A stretch of DNA of 63,693 nt from Chara braunii (taxonomy: Eukaryota > Streptophyta > Charophyceae > Charales > Characeae): NCBI GenBank assembly GCA_003427395.1, contig BFEA01000391.1, positions 535,876-599,568 on the forward strand, in the 5' to 3' direction. The notes under the pieces are model-generated. The model worked only from the letters and a program-made list of their open reading frames with translations, did no database searches and was not told where the DNA came from. Position 1 is the stretch's first letter. Each line of letters opens with the position of its first letter. The position numbers were made by a program, and so were the translations under genes. This document shows, in pieces, positions 35,744-46,900 of this stretch.

Positions 35744-36595
35744 CTACGTCAACAACGTGGGAACTAGAGCGTCTCTGACAGCCGTGACTTTTCTCGAATC
35801 GGGCCTCAAGCTTCCGTGTGTCACCATGTAGCCAAAAAACGAGATTTCTGAAAGGAAGAACTCGCTTTTCTCCAGCGCGATCTTGAATCCGGCGTCTCTC
35901 AGTGCCCCCAGCGTCCATTCGATGTGTTGTGCATGCCCGTGATACGATTCCGAGTAGACCAAGATGTCGTTCATATACACCATTACGCAAAAATTAATCA
36001 TCCCCTGCGTTAGCCGAGTCTTGTTGACAAAGTTCTTAAACGTCACATTCATCACTCTTTGAAAGGTAGCTGGCGCGTTGCAGATTTCCATCGGACACCG
36101 AACCCACTGCCACGTGCTTTCGAAGAAAACAAAAGCGGTCGTTGGCAGATCTTCCTCCTTAACCAGGATTTGGTGAAATCCATGACAAATATCAAACTTA
36201 CTAAAGTAATTAGCACATCCAATCGCATCCAGCAAATCGTCGATCCGGGGGAGGAGATATACATCTTTAATCGTGATATCATTCAGTTTACGATAATCGA
36301 CGCAGATGCGGACCGACCCATTTTTTTTCGGTACTAATACAACCGGGAACGACCATGGCTCAGTAGCCGGTTTAATCCATCCATTAGCTTCGAATTTCAT
36401 AATCCTTTGTAGAACTGTCTTTCGTTCCGCAAGGGAGTATCGATATGGTTTGCAGTGGATCAGAGGGTGATTTCCGGTCTGGATTTCGTGCTGAATCACT
36501 AATGACGGTCTGATATCGGTGTCGGTTACCCTAATCGCTCCCTGATATTCCCTTAGGATGTTTGCGATCAGATGATGGGTTTCGTCGGGTACGAA
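35744..36595 (-). pseudogene. Reverse transcriptase domain with altered active site
   Basis: It would copy element RNA into DNA. Motifs in order are VDYRKLND, LPRIDDLLD, FSKFDICHGFHQI (first catalytic Asp present), NAPATFQRVMN, and VYMNDILVYS, where the family has Y-x-D-D. The first Asp of the YxDD pair is Asn here, which should abolish polymerisation. A phrase such as FFGYMVTHG follows. The frame is continuous with the upstream 36599-37135 segment across a TAG at 36598-36596 and with RNase H across another TAG. An internal stretch after NFVNK seems to hold a few extra residues. Confidence 0.9.
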
Positions 36596-36598
36596 CTA

Positions 36599-37135
36599 TG
36601 GTACATGTAGTTCGTACAGTTGTCCCAATAGTTGGACAGTGATTGATTTGGTATTGGTTCGTGTAGTGCTTCCGGAAGAGGGTGAAGAGATGACTGAGTT
36701 GTCTGACCGCCGGAAGAATACCGAGGTCATCATCTGCGCCTCTTCCTCGAGGATTGCCACATGTTCTTCCAAAGTGATGCCGTCGTGGATATCCTTCCAT
36801 GGTACAGGTTTCTTCGCGATCTTGATTCTGAGATCGTCGGTTTGAACTTCAGGACACCCAGGGGTTTCCAAAGAATTGGCCTCAGCCCCTAAGCGAAACA
36901 ATCTTACCTCTTTCCCTGGGGGTAGCAGGGAACGGGGTAAGTCCGTGATGTCACAAAAATTCCTCTTATCGTTGTATCTTGCAAGTAGTGGAGTGATGCC
37001 CTCGTATATGGTTCGAGGGGGTTCCAAAGAATCTGTCATCCTATAAATTTGTACGAGAGGCTCACCCAAAATCATTGCATGTGTCATCTGTAGGTTCTGT
37101 TCCGTTATGCTGAACGATGTTGAATCGTTCGTCAA
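36599..37135 (-). pseudogene. Spacer between protease and reverse transcriptase
   Basis: This is about 179 codons of pol polyprotein in the same frame as the RT domain, separated by one TAG. The acidic stretch (HVAILEEEAQMM) and polar tail fit the linker between protease and RT. No separate catalytic motif was recognised. Confidence 0.6.
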
Positions 37136-37384
37136 GCTAGGTAATAAATGCGTTGTTGGACTAGTTCTCTGACTGCTAAATCATCCTCGTCGTGGTCATC
37201 AATATCACTCGGGAGTTCCCGTTTCTCTTCCCCTTTCCCTATCCGGGATTTATTACACTCCGCTGGATTTTTCCATATGATCATTCGGAGGGCTCCTATT
37301 GAAGGAGATCACGGGGTTGTATCCGCCATGGTTCGAAGAGTCAGTCTCGTAGGTATGGCGTACGGTTTTCCTCCCGTGTTTTAA

Positions 37385-37965
37385 AGGACAATAGATCGTC
37401 TTTCAAAGTCTAGATTGACTCGCAATGCGGTGAGAGCTGGTAATCATAAAAGAACGTCGTAGGTGCTTACATCTAATACTACGGCATCTCGCAGAGCATG
37501 TACCTTCCCTAACCAAAACGCGACGTTCGTCATTCGCCCTACAATTTTAATCTTTTTTTCGTCTGCAAAGACGAGATGATCTTTCTCCGCAAGCATGATC
37601 AGGTCTTTTCTTATTCCCGCTCTTTATACTACCCTCAGTGAGATAGCCAAGACGGCGGCTCCGGAATCGATGATGGCATTGTACGGAATTCCCCAGACTT
37701 CGATGTCACATTCGGCGGATTTCCACGGCATTGCTTTAATCTGTAGGAAGTGATCGTCTTCCTGTATTAGCCCTAATCGTATAGGTTCTGACGTGCTGGC
37801 AGGATTCGGATCGTCTTCTTGGGCAGGGGTTTTTCCTTTCGTGTTCGTCGTTCTTGCAAGAGCGAATCGTTTTCTGTTCGCCTTGCAGTGTTGCAACATG
37901 CGCTCGTTAGCCTGTTCTGATATGGACAACAGGTGTCGGATCGGGAGGGGAATGAGGTGATCCAA
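37385..37965 (-). pseudogene. Retroelement aspartic protease region
   Basis: The active-site phrase IIDSGAAVLAISL (DSG motif) lies near its C-terminal part at about 37640-37680. A TAA at 37626-37624 breaks the frame directly after it. Past the stop the frame stays protein-like (through DLIMLAEKD and VGRMTNVAFWLGKVHALRDAVV-type text) for about 80 codons to near 37385, as expected for the rest of a retropepsin. It would process the Gag-Pol polyprotein. Confidence 0.75.
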
Positions 37966-38064
37966 AACGCGGATGACGTTCAGAACATCTATTTCCCCAG
38001 TGACGAAGGTGGGCCCTCATGATTCCATTTCCCCTGGGGAGGGTCTCCATTCTGCCACCTCTCG

Positions 38065-38430
38065 CTATTCCTGAGCGGGTCTAATAGTCTCGATCATTCT
38101 CAACCCCAGATATCCTAATGTTATATACTGGTCTAGCGGAATAAGTTTTGCAGCCTCTTCCGTGGTGGCCAACGCACTCCCTCCTCCTTCGATTTCTTCC
38201 AACATCGCTCCTACCCTTTCCGGCGCATTGGCGATTGGTGCCTCAGTTACTGGGGCGGCCCCAACTCGCGGTTGGGCGGGTCGGTGGGGGCAGTCCCGGG
38301 CTATGTGTCCTGGTTGATGACACGTGTAGCAGACGCTTAGATTGCCTGCTACACCTCCGACTGCGGGGGCAGGGGCCAATCCCTGCTGTATTGGGGCAGC
38401 TCGTACAACTATGGGACACATTGATCTCAT
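38065..38430 (-). pseudogene. Nucleocapsid zinc knuckle
   Basis: A CCHC knuckle, CYTCHQPGHIARDC, is seen at about residues 34-47, with C-x2-C-x4-H-x4-C spacing. It binds element RNA in Gag of LTR retrotransposons. It is followed by an Ala/Pro-rich linker and ends at a TAG (38067-38065), beyond which the frame continues towards the protease with one TGA. Confidence 0.85.
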
Positions 38431-38745
38431 CAGGGATTATATTCGAGCATTGTGTTCGCGTTGCTCCTTCTTGCTTTCCTGAATCAGGTTGACCAGTGTT
38501 TTGGTTAGCTTTAATAAAGCGGCTGATTCGTTCGATCTTGCGGGATTTTCCACCGGTGGTGGGGGCGTAGCCATCACAGGATGGGCATTCCTGTGATCAC
38601 ACTAAGAGTCGTTCGTTTAGGTGTGATCGGCTTCAAATAGGTGACTGGTCCGGACACAAACCCCATACTTTCGAACTTGTTTTGCAGCGTGGCCAACTCG
38701 GCCTTGGCCCTAGTGAACTCCGACAAGTCTCCTTCCCTGGGTTAA

Positions 38746-39277
38746 TCTTCCTCTTCTAGGAAACTCGCAGCGAACTTTCGTTCCATTTCTTCCGCGGCGG
38801 CCATAATCTGTTGCAGCGTATAAGTGATGGGGGATAACTGTTTACGCAGCTTCACCCTAATCATTCTACTGCGAAGTCTCTTCCTACCTGTTCTCCTCGC
38901 TCATTTTTCACGAACATTCGATAGAATCTATTACGGTATTCCGTGACGGATTCAAGAGGTTTTTGAACCCGATCTTTAATCATGAAGAGAGCCTGCTCGG
39001 GATGGATATAATCAAATCGATTCAAAAAGTCCCGCTCGAATGTCGGGAGATCGATCCAAGCATAGGTACTAAACCAATGATGTGCATTTCCTCCTAGTCG
39101 GGCGGGGATGTTAATCTGTGCTTCATCATTATCATACAGTTGTGCCCGGAGCGTGGCCAACCATGCTCCGGCGAGATGATGTGCTGGGTCAAAAAGGTAG
39201 AGATCGGTTGGGGCCACAGGTGCCCGCGCTCGTGGTGCAGGCACCGTTTGAGCTTGATTGGCGTTCATGTTGGTCAC
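38746..39277 (-). pseudogene. Retrotransposon gag capsid region
   Basis: The first 138 codons (39277-38864) match the general retrotransposon gag pattern: a helical segment with LAGAWLATLRAQLYD, a HHWFSTYAW phrase, FERDFLNRFDYI, and a VTEYRNRFYRMFV segment. A +1 frameshift near 38870 moves the frame. Protein-like sequence continues as a Glu/Ala-rich helix to a TAA near 38746. The start lies about 135 bases downstream of the primer-binding site. Confidence 0.8.
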
Positions 39278-39412
39278 CTGCCGAGCACCCGACCTATTCC
39301 TTGTGACTATAGGATCACGTCGCGGTGCGTTCCGTGCTAAGGGGCGTCCTCTGTTAGTTAGATCGCTCTACACTAATTACCCTCCTGTCAGCCTGAAGCC
39401 CGCCACGTGTCG

Positions 39413-39424
39413 GCTCCGATACCA
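39413..39424 (-). other. Primer-binding site of the minus-strand Gypsy element
   Basis: On the minus strand this reads TGGTATCGGAGC, one base from the standard plant initiator-tRNA-Met PBS (TGGTATCAGAGC). It lies just upstream of gag. The identical 12-mer stands at 60549-60560 ahead of the other element's gag, which supports both. It implies that the 5' LTR ends close to 39425. Confidence 0.8.
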
Positions 39425-39796
39425 ACCTCACGCCCAGCGCGACTTCCTGATCGGAGTGGGATGGGGGCCCGGAAGTGCAAAAAGGGGTGTGCCAAGGATT
39501 TTTGGAAAGTGGGGGTGGAGTCCCAGATCGGAACTGAGATCTCCTGTGGCAAGTTTCAGGGGTACAGGTGTAAAAAGGGGATATACTCAGAGAGGGGGGG
39601 GGGAAGCAGTTGTCGTGCAGCATAAGGCATATGGCATGCGCGGTGTGTCCCAGGGCAAAATCCGGGCCACTTGCTGTTACCATCGTACCGACAAATCTAA
39701 ACACTCTTGCATTCTTGAACAAAATTCCAACAAAATTGCCCCTACCGACAGGTTTTAATTTTTACTGTCGAATAGGCAAAGAAATCACCATCGCCG

Positions 39797-40306
39797 CTAA
39801 TTTCGTCTTCGGGGTCGGTCGCAAGGTTCGACCAGTTGTAAGGGTCGCTCGTAGCAGGCCTCAGATTCCGCCGAGGTGGGTCGTTGCTCAACTTCAGTTC
39901 GAGCCTGTCGGAAGGTTCCTGGAGCTCGGCGCGCCCGGTGGTGCCAACAACCCTCGCACCGTGGGCTAGGCCAGTAGCGGGCTATGGAATTCCATGGTAC
40001 CACTGTGAGTTGGTGATAGGGGAGAAGGAGATGAAAGAGAGGGAAATTGGTGGTAATGACCACGAAACCGGGGGATATGAAATATTGCGTGTTATAAGTG
40101 TCCGGGTAGTCGGGGCACCTGGGGTCGCTGGTTATGGCACAGTGAAAATCCCTTGGGCATAATCGGTCATTTTTCGTCAGGCAGGGGAATTCCGGATTCA
40201 TCAAATTTCCCCGCCAACGGAGTTGTTCGTCGTCCCAGTATTCGAGATATTCCGGGTCCCTCAGATCCTCGTAGTCGGATATCCAGGAAGGAAATCTTGC
40301 AGCCAT
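39797..40306 (-). CDS. Unrecognised 169-codon frame upstream of the PBS
   Basis: Starts with ATG and is open for 169 codons. The N-terminal third is rich in aromatic and acidic residues (for example DYEDLRDPEYLEYWDDE), and the C-terminal third is basic. No family was recognised. It lies upstream of the primer-binding site, hence inside or beyond the 5' LTR, a place where coding sequence is rare. A chance frame, a captured gene fragment, or an LTR-encoded frame are all possible. Confidence 0.3.
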   Translation of the reverse strand: MAARFPSWISDYEDLRDPEYLEYWDDEQLRWRGNLMNPEFPCLTKNDRLCPRDFHCAITSDPRCPDYPDTYNTQYFISPGFVVITTNFPLFHLLLPYHQLTVVPWNSIARYWPSPRCEGCWHHRARRAPGTFRQARTEVEQRPTSAESEACYERPLQLVEPCDRPRRRN

Positions 40307-40970
40307 GTTCGTTTAGCAGGCCGCATCTTCCACATCCCTACACGAGATTAAGGCCGACTCACGCAGGCGAGTGCGTACGTGGCAACGTCGAGATCGCGGA
40401 CATACGTAGTCATGGGCGTAAGAAGCAGCCGGTTGGTTCCGTGTGCCTGTCGCATTCAACCATATGCACCAAGATCCTACCAATCACTACATGCTTTACA
40501 TGTGACGCAAAAAGGGGAGGAAGGAGGGGATGGTTGACGGTTAGACGTCAGAACATCAAAAGTGGGCGTTCCCAATCAGGCCTGATTACATCTCATGCTG
40601 GCGAACGCTGGTCAGAGACAACATAGGTATCGCAAAACAGATCGAAAAAATCGCTAACAAAAAGCACCTACATTCATTCTATGTATGCATACCGAGCAAA
40701 GTAACAAAGAAAATCCGAGACAATGTACGAGAGAAGTTCAAAAGGGACAGACCATGATAAAGAGATCGACCATATCAGAATCCAAAATTATACAAATGAA
40801 CAAAGGAAAAATGAAAAGAGCAACAACAAAAAAAAGACCTTATCCCACACCCACATCACTGTTCTCTCTTCCTCTCTCCACTCCTGTTGCGGGCAGACCG
40901 TCGCCTCGCACCAATACCCACGATATCGACAGTCCGTCGCTACGTACCCACACAGAGTTGTCACCCCGCT

Positions 40971-41923
40971 TGGTTCAAGCATGCAAGCCAGGGTCGCCCA
41001 TGCGCCACAGTCTATCACGGCCCCGCACGTCAACCCCACATACCCGACACCAGCTCGTCGGATCGCCCAACTCTCACACTCACTCACCTTCCAACTTGCT
41101 CGTTAGTCGACCCTCACTGATCGCGCTAACCTCGAAATTCTTAGAAAGTAAACTAATCACGCTTACGAAATTTATAGCATGCATACCTGCGCGAAAGGTA
41201 CAGGATTAAGCCCGGATAGATAAGAAGAGGAGAGAGGAAGTACCTACGTCTGCGTGGCCAGACCGCGGCGTGGGGGTCGTAGCCACACTCCACGCATCGA
41301 TCCGGTCATGCAGGCGTTTCGGTCAATTAGAACGGAGTATGTAAGACGAGAAAGAAGGAGAAGGAAGGCGGGCAACATAGGAAAGCCAAGAAAGACGAAG
41401 GATTCCAATTACGATCGCGCCCGCCAAAAACGAAAGTTGCACAGGATTAAAGGCGCGATCCAGTAAGAACCCAGTTCCCCGCACCACAAGATGCGTGCAA
41501 ACGCTGCGCAACAAAATTTCGATTACCTAAATTCCTAGCTTAAATCCTAATTGCAAAAAGGAAATACCGGAAGGAAAAATAATTCTGAGAGCCCGCGGGG
41601 GCTCGACATCAGCTACAAATTTGAAAAATGAAAATTCCCGCGCGTTAATCGCACCAAAATTCCTAATGCTCACAGCAGAACAAGAAGAAGCTATGGTAAA
41701 GTTATTCCTTGCGCCCATCATGGCGCATTCCTCCAATTGTCGGCGCAGGACTTTCCCGGTGCTGACCCCACAAATTTCCCACAAAAACAAAAAAGAAGTG
41801 ACGGTATCCATGCAACATGCCCAACCGAATCCCGCATACACCCGTTACCCGTCAAAGCCCTCCTGTTTTCCCCCATCAGCCTCACGCAGGAAATCGCGTG
41901 GGTGCAGAAGATCGTTCGTCACA
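40971..41923. repeat. Direct repeat, right copy; LTR candidate
   Basis: This is the partner of 30190-31143 with the same TGGTTC...GTCACA ends. Immediately to its right, the phrase CACCAACCGGGACCCCAC occurs twice, at about 41928 and 41964. If this is the outer part of the 5' LTR on the minus strand, the full LTR would run from here to about 39425 and be about 2.5 kb, and the left copy would then be truncated. Confidence 0.75.
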
Positions 41924-42115
41924 GTAGCACCAACCGGGACCCCACGCACACGTGAATAAAACACCAACCGGGACCCCACATGCACACTCTTCGAGTTAAC
42001 AAAACATACATAGACCATAATCACTACCTTACCCCTCCCCAACCACATCAACAAACAAACGACGGGATGCGCACCCATGCCCTCAGGGTAAGTCAATTTC
42101 GCAGCCCGTCGGGGG

Positions 42116-42770
42116 TGCGTTCCCCCCTCCCCCTGAGACATTTCCCCCACGAAACATTTTTGTCGTCCTTCGTTATACCGGTCGTTGATTCGGGCTCATT
42201 TGATAGTTGGAAGGTTCGAAAAATGCAGGCAGGTGCAGGCACGACACTTTGGGGGGGGGTGGCAACTTCTTTGAAAAATGCGGGACCGGTAGCTGCCCGT
42301 GGGACAGTGCGTTGGTTTTTGGTGGAAACGGTGGCATAGTAGCGGCTGGGTGGATCTTTGGGGGGTGGTGGTAGTTTCTTTGAAAAATGCGCGACCAGTA
42401 GCTGCCCGTGGGACCGCGCGCTGGTTTTTGGTCGAAACGGTGACAAAGCAACGGTAGGGTGGAAAAGTGGGAAAGTCTGAATGGGGGCCGTTTTTCCCCC
42501 TGAGACATTTCCCCCCTTATACATTTTCGCCGTCCTTCGTTATACTAGTTGTTGATTCGGGCTCGTTTGGTCGTTGGAAGGTTTGAAAAATGCAGGCAGG
42601 TGCAGGCACGACACTTTGGGGGGTGGTGGCAGTTTCTTTGAAAAATGCGGGACTGGTAGCTGCCCACGGAACCGCGCGCTGGGTTTTGATTGAAACGGTG
42701 GCAAAGCAAGCGGCATGGTGGAAAAGTGGAAAGGTCTGAATCGGGAAGGGCGCGGCCTTGGCCAGAGGTT
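42116..42770. repeat. Nested direct repeats
   Basis: About 220 bases starting at CCCCCTGAGACATTTCCCCC are duplicated (42129-42345 and about 42488-42707). Between them a shorter third copy (42359-42470) repeats the phrase TTCTTTGAAAAATGCGnGAC, GTAGCTGCCCGTGGGAC and GAAACGGTG. Pairs of open frames on the minus strand reflect the duplication and have no known domain. Confidence 0.85.
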
Positions 42771-43994
42771 GAAACGACACACCTGCATTGCATTTGCAAG
42801 TGCAAACATATGTGTCTAACCGTGGACGTATTCAACTCCCCACACGCTCAGCGCCCAATTGAGTGAGTCCCATATGACAAAACAACTTTTATACGACAAC
42901 AAACACTCAAACACACACATAGATGACATATCGACCAAGATTCAAGGACCACCAGCCTCAACACCAACTACGAATCAAGGCATGTCAAATATCTAATACA
43001 TTAATACCATACAAATTACCTAAATCCCACACATTCCAACACTAACAGATGTGATATACAAATTACCTAAATCCCACACATTCCAGCACTAACAGATGTG
43101 ATAAACATAAACACCCTAAGTGTCACACAAACACACACACTTTAATCTTGACACATGCACACAAATACTCCTTTTTTTTCATGCAACAATCACCCTACTT
43201 CTAAACCTCACCAATCAAGCCTCTATCAATCAAGCATATACAAACTATGGGCTGCGCAGCCGTGCCCTCACTGTAAGTCAATAGGGGGAAGGCGGTAGCT
43301 GTAGACCTTTTTCAACAGGCCCCCCCAAACGGGGAAGAAAACCCTCACGAGACTCCGAAAGATTCCCGCCGAAGTTCCTTGTACGGGGGCTATTAGGCTC
43401 AGCTGGACTGTGAAAACATGTGCATGCACCAAAACGGACATGAGAGCTACCTGGTAGACTTAGCTGGACTGGACGTGCAGACGGGTGGAGAGAGCTGAGC
43501 GTGTAACGGGCAGGTCAGCCGTACACCTTCCGGGTTGAGATGTGCGCAGGCCAGGATGCGTTGTGTATTCTAACGTGGAGAACATGCGTTTCGTGTTCGT
43601 GGTCTTTCGCGTCCCGCTCGAGAATGTCACCCTGATGTCAGCTTCCCACTGTCCTTATTCCCTGCCTGCTCGTGGGTGCGAGAAGAAGGTTTTGTGATGA
43701 CCAAACACAGCAAGTTGGTTCGTTGGGTGGTGGCATTGTCCTCTCTGTTGTGATGACGATCTTGCTAACTGCAAGTTGGTTTGTTGGCCGGTGGCATTGT
43801 CCTGTCGCTCGCTGTTTCCGAGGGTCCGGAGCTTGTGGTTGACTGGCGAGTGAAGGAGGCGGGTGCGGGCGGGCGATCAGGATTGAATGAGTGCCAGGTG
43901 CAGTAGCATCCATATCCACTTCTCATTATTGTACCCGAGTGCGGGTTTTGGCGTCGACAGGGCACTGTTCACCGATTCATCGTTGCCTTGAGAC
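42771..43994. promoter_or_regulatory. Upstream region of the PRRC2/MOS1-like gene with tandem repeats
   Basis: No gene is seen. It holds two 47-bp copies at 43009-43102 (ACAAATTACCTAAATCCCAC...) and an imperfect ~60-bp duplication at 43695-43802 containing GCAAGTTGGTTyGTTGG..GGTGGCATTGTCCT. The last 190 bases before the ATG probably include the 5' UTR and promoter, but no TATA box or start site could be fixed. Confidence 0.4.
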
Positions 43995-46900
43995 ATGGCG
44001 CAGCCGGCAAGCCTTAGGAATAAATTTGCAAGTGTGAATCTGAATAGTTCCTACGGAAAGCCCGCGGCATCACAGCAACAGCAGCAACAGCCGCGTCAGA
44101 CCTCACGGATCGGCGTGGGTCACTATGGCGGCATGGTGATCTTGGGGAAAGGGAGGGGTAAAGGAAGCTCTGGCATCGTCGGAGCCGGAAGCGCACCAGG
44201 AGGTGCCTTCAGTCAGTTGGACAAGAGCGGAAAGCTGGCGGTTCTAGGACCAGTGAATCTGCCATCCCTGAGGACGGAACACCTGGGGAACGATCCAACC
44301 GTCGCATTGGTTGAAAGGGCAGGAGGAGGATGGGGCAAAACTGGTGCGGGGAGAATGGAGGGTGTTGTTGCACCCTCTCAGGGTGTCGTGACAGCATTAG
44401 CAGGAGGAGGCGAGAGGGAATGTGATGGGGTGGGGAATGCAGGGGGTGCGGTGATAGGCGCAACACGGGCGGAAGCGGCGCCTCATCCGCCAGATCCGGG
44501 TGTTAGTGGAACAGGGCCTTTGTCCGGGAGGTTTGATGGCGGAAGAGGAGTGGTTGCTCCGGCGAGCCGATCACAAGTGTACGTACCTCCGGCAGTGCGA
44601 GCGGCTTCTGCAGCGGATACATTGTTGCCGGTTTACCGGGACCAAGCGTCTCGCTCATCGGGTCTGTCGCCTGTAATCTCGACACGAGTGTTGTTCCACG
44701 AAGATTTTCCCTCCCTAGCGGCGGCGACTCAGCCGCAGGCTAACCTGCAACGGAAACTTAAAGAACAGCAGGCGCGCCAACGGGAGCAGCACCACCGTGT
44801 TAAACTGCAACAACTAAAGCTTCAGCAACTGTCCGAGCAACATGTTGAACACCTTCACGCGGTGCAGCAGATTCAAAATGAGCGGCAGCTGGAGCACCAG
44901 TTAACAACCGAGCGAAGACAGAAGGGGGAGGATCCTCAGAAAGGGGAAATGTCTGTACAAACGACGCCTATGGCAAAACTACCACCAAATATGGAATGTG
45001 GAGGGCTTAGCCGTGGGAAAGAGCAATCTGTAACGGATGTGGAGTTCCCTCAGGACGATGTTCGACGACCTTCTGTGCCGACTCATCATTTGACGCTACA
45101 GCACATGGAGGGGCGGCTAGATGAGGAACATGGACCGTCTGAGGAACTCTCGAGCTCCCAGTACGCGTGTCAATCTCAGCAGTTAGAGAGGGTCCTTTTA
45201 GGGGCAGCAGCAGAGGGGCTTCAACGTGTAGAGAACGATCATCATCCATACCAGTGCCATAAGCAGAACAAAGCGCAGAGTAAAAGAGATGAAGAAGGAG
45301 AACGGTGGCCAGGCGGAGATGAGGGAAAAAGGTCTGTGGTTTCCCCGTGGATTCCCATGTCACGGAATTGGGCAGACGATGAGAGGGACTCGCTACCTAA
45401 ACGAGCCATCCTGGATGAAGGAAGGGAGGAGATTGACAGAGCTGGGTGTTTTCTGAGGGCCGATGGCTTTGCCAGTGACAAGGGGCGAGACGGTTACAGC
45501 GGGGGATCTAACACCGTGGGTCGGCGCGGGGTGGCGGGCGTAGATATTGAGCCGAGAGGAGGTAGCGGAGCGAAGTTCCAAGGAGGGGCTGGTGGGGCGG
45601 GATACATTTTCAGGCGCGGCGGTAATTCTACATTTTGCGATTATGAAAGTGCTTTCCTTAGCAGGAGAGGTGGCTGGGCAGAAGGGCCAGAGACACCGCT
45701 CGTGGAGTCCAGAAGGTTAGGGCACTTGGCGGCAATAAGGTCAGCGCTTTCTGGCCCTTTCAGGGAAGATATGTTCGGGGTGGATTCCGTGGGATCAAGT
45801 AGGCTGGGAAGGAGAGAAGAAGACACACGAGAATTTCATGACCCTGTGCGAGAGGCTTTTGATGCGGAGCTGGAACTAGTCCAGCTGATGCAGGAGCAGG
45901 AGAGGCAGAAGAAACAGCAGGAAAAGGAGATGGTAGCTGAAAGAGCAAGAGTTGACCAGGAAGAGCACAAGAGGAGAGAAAAAGAGGAAGAATATCTGTT
46001 GACAACAGTAAAAGAGGTGCAGGAAGTGAGGGGTTCGGCCGAGAGGGAGGTGATGGGGGAACGTGAACGTGCATTACAGATGGAGAAGAAGTTGGACGAG
46101 GAGAAGCGACAGAGGGACCTGGAGAGGCAGCGTTACGATGCGGAAGAAAGGATAAGGAGGGAGAACGCAGCGAAGAAACTTAAAGAACTGGAAGAAAGAA
46201 TCGCGAGAAGAGAGGCGGAGAAAAAGAGCGAGGAAGAGCAGCAGCGACAGCAGGAGCGAAACAACGGGCAGGAACAGCGTCTCGATTTGGGCGAAGCGGA
46301 GGGAGGGGTGAGGCGAGAGGAACAAAGTTCCAAGCGAAAGGAAGACTGGAAGACGGAGGAGGATAAAATTAGGAGGAAGGAAGAGAACGAGCACAGGGGG
46401 GAGGACGAAAGACGACGGAAAGCTGAGAGGTGGAGAGAGGACGAGCAGAGGGATCCAGAGAGCAAGCGGGAGGAGGAAAGGATGAGTCAGGAAGACGACA
46501 TGAGGAAGCGGGAGGAGGAGAGGATGTGTCAGGAAGAGAACATGAGGGAAGAGGCGACGATATGGGAGCCGGAGAGGGGAACGGAGGAAGATGGAGACAG
46601 GGAGGAAGAGCAGTGGAAAATGAAAGAGAGCAGGGAGGAAGAACACGAGAGAAAGGAGAAGGCTGCCGCGACGGCTCCCTTCGCGTCTGGGGCGAATAGA
46701 CGCGAGGAGGAGCGCCAAAGAGGAGAAGACGATGACATGACGGAGCGGCACGGTTGTGGGTTGCTCACGGGACATGTTGGGGAAGGTTATACCACGGGTG
46801 GTAGTTACCAGGGAAGTGGCTCGCCCTCTGCAACTAGTCATCAAGACGAAGATTTACTATCACTGAGCAAAAGCAGTGGGGGTCGTTTTGCTCCTATTTC

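Larger units (their letters stand above)
31150..39424 (-). mobile_element. Decayed Ty3/Gypsy LTR retrotransposon, internal region
   Basis: The domain order on the minus strand is PBS (39424-39413), gag, CCHC knuckle, aspartic protease, reverse transcriptase, RNase H, PHD-finger-like segment, integrase (HHCC plus DDE), integrase C-terminal domain, then an accessory frame. Integrase after RNase H marks it as Ty3/Gypsy rather than Copia. Frames are broken by several stops, mainly TAG and TGA, and at least three frameshifts, so this copy is not autonomous. The RT active site is also altered. Direct repeats of ~955 bp lie outside both ends. Confidence 0.9.
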
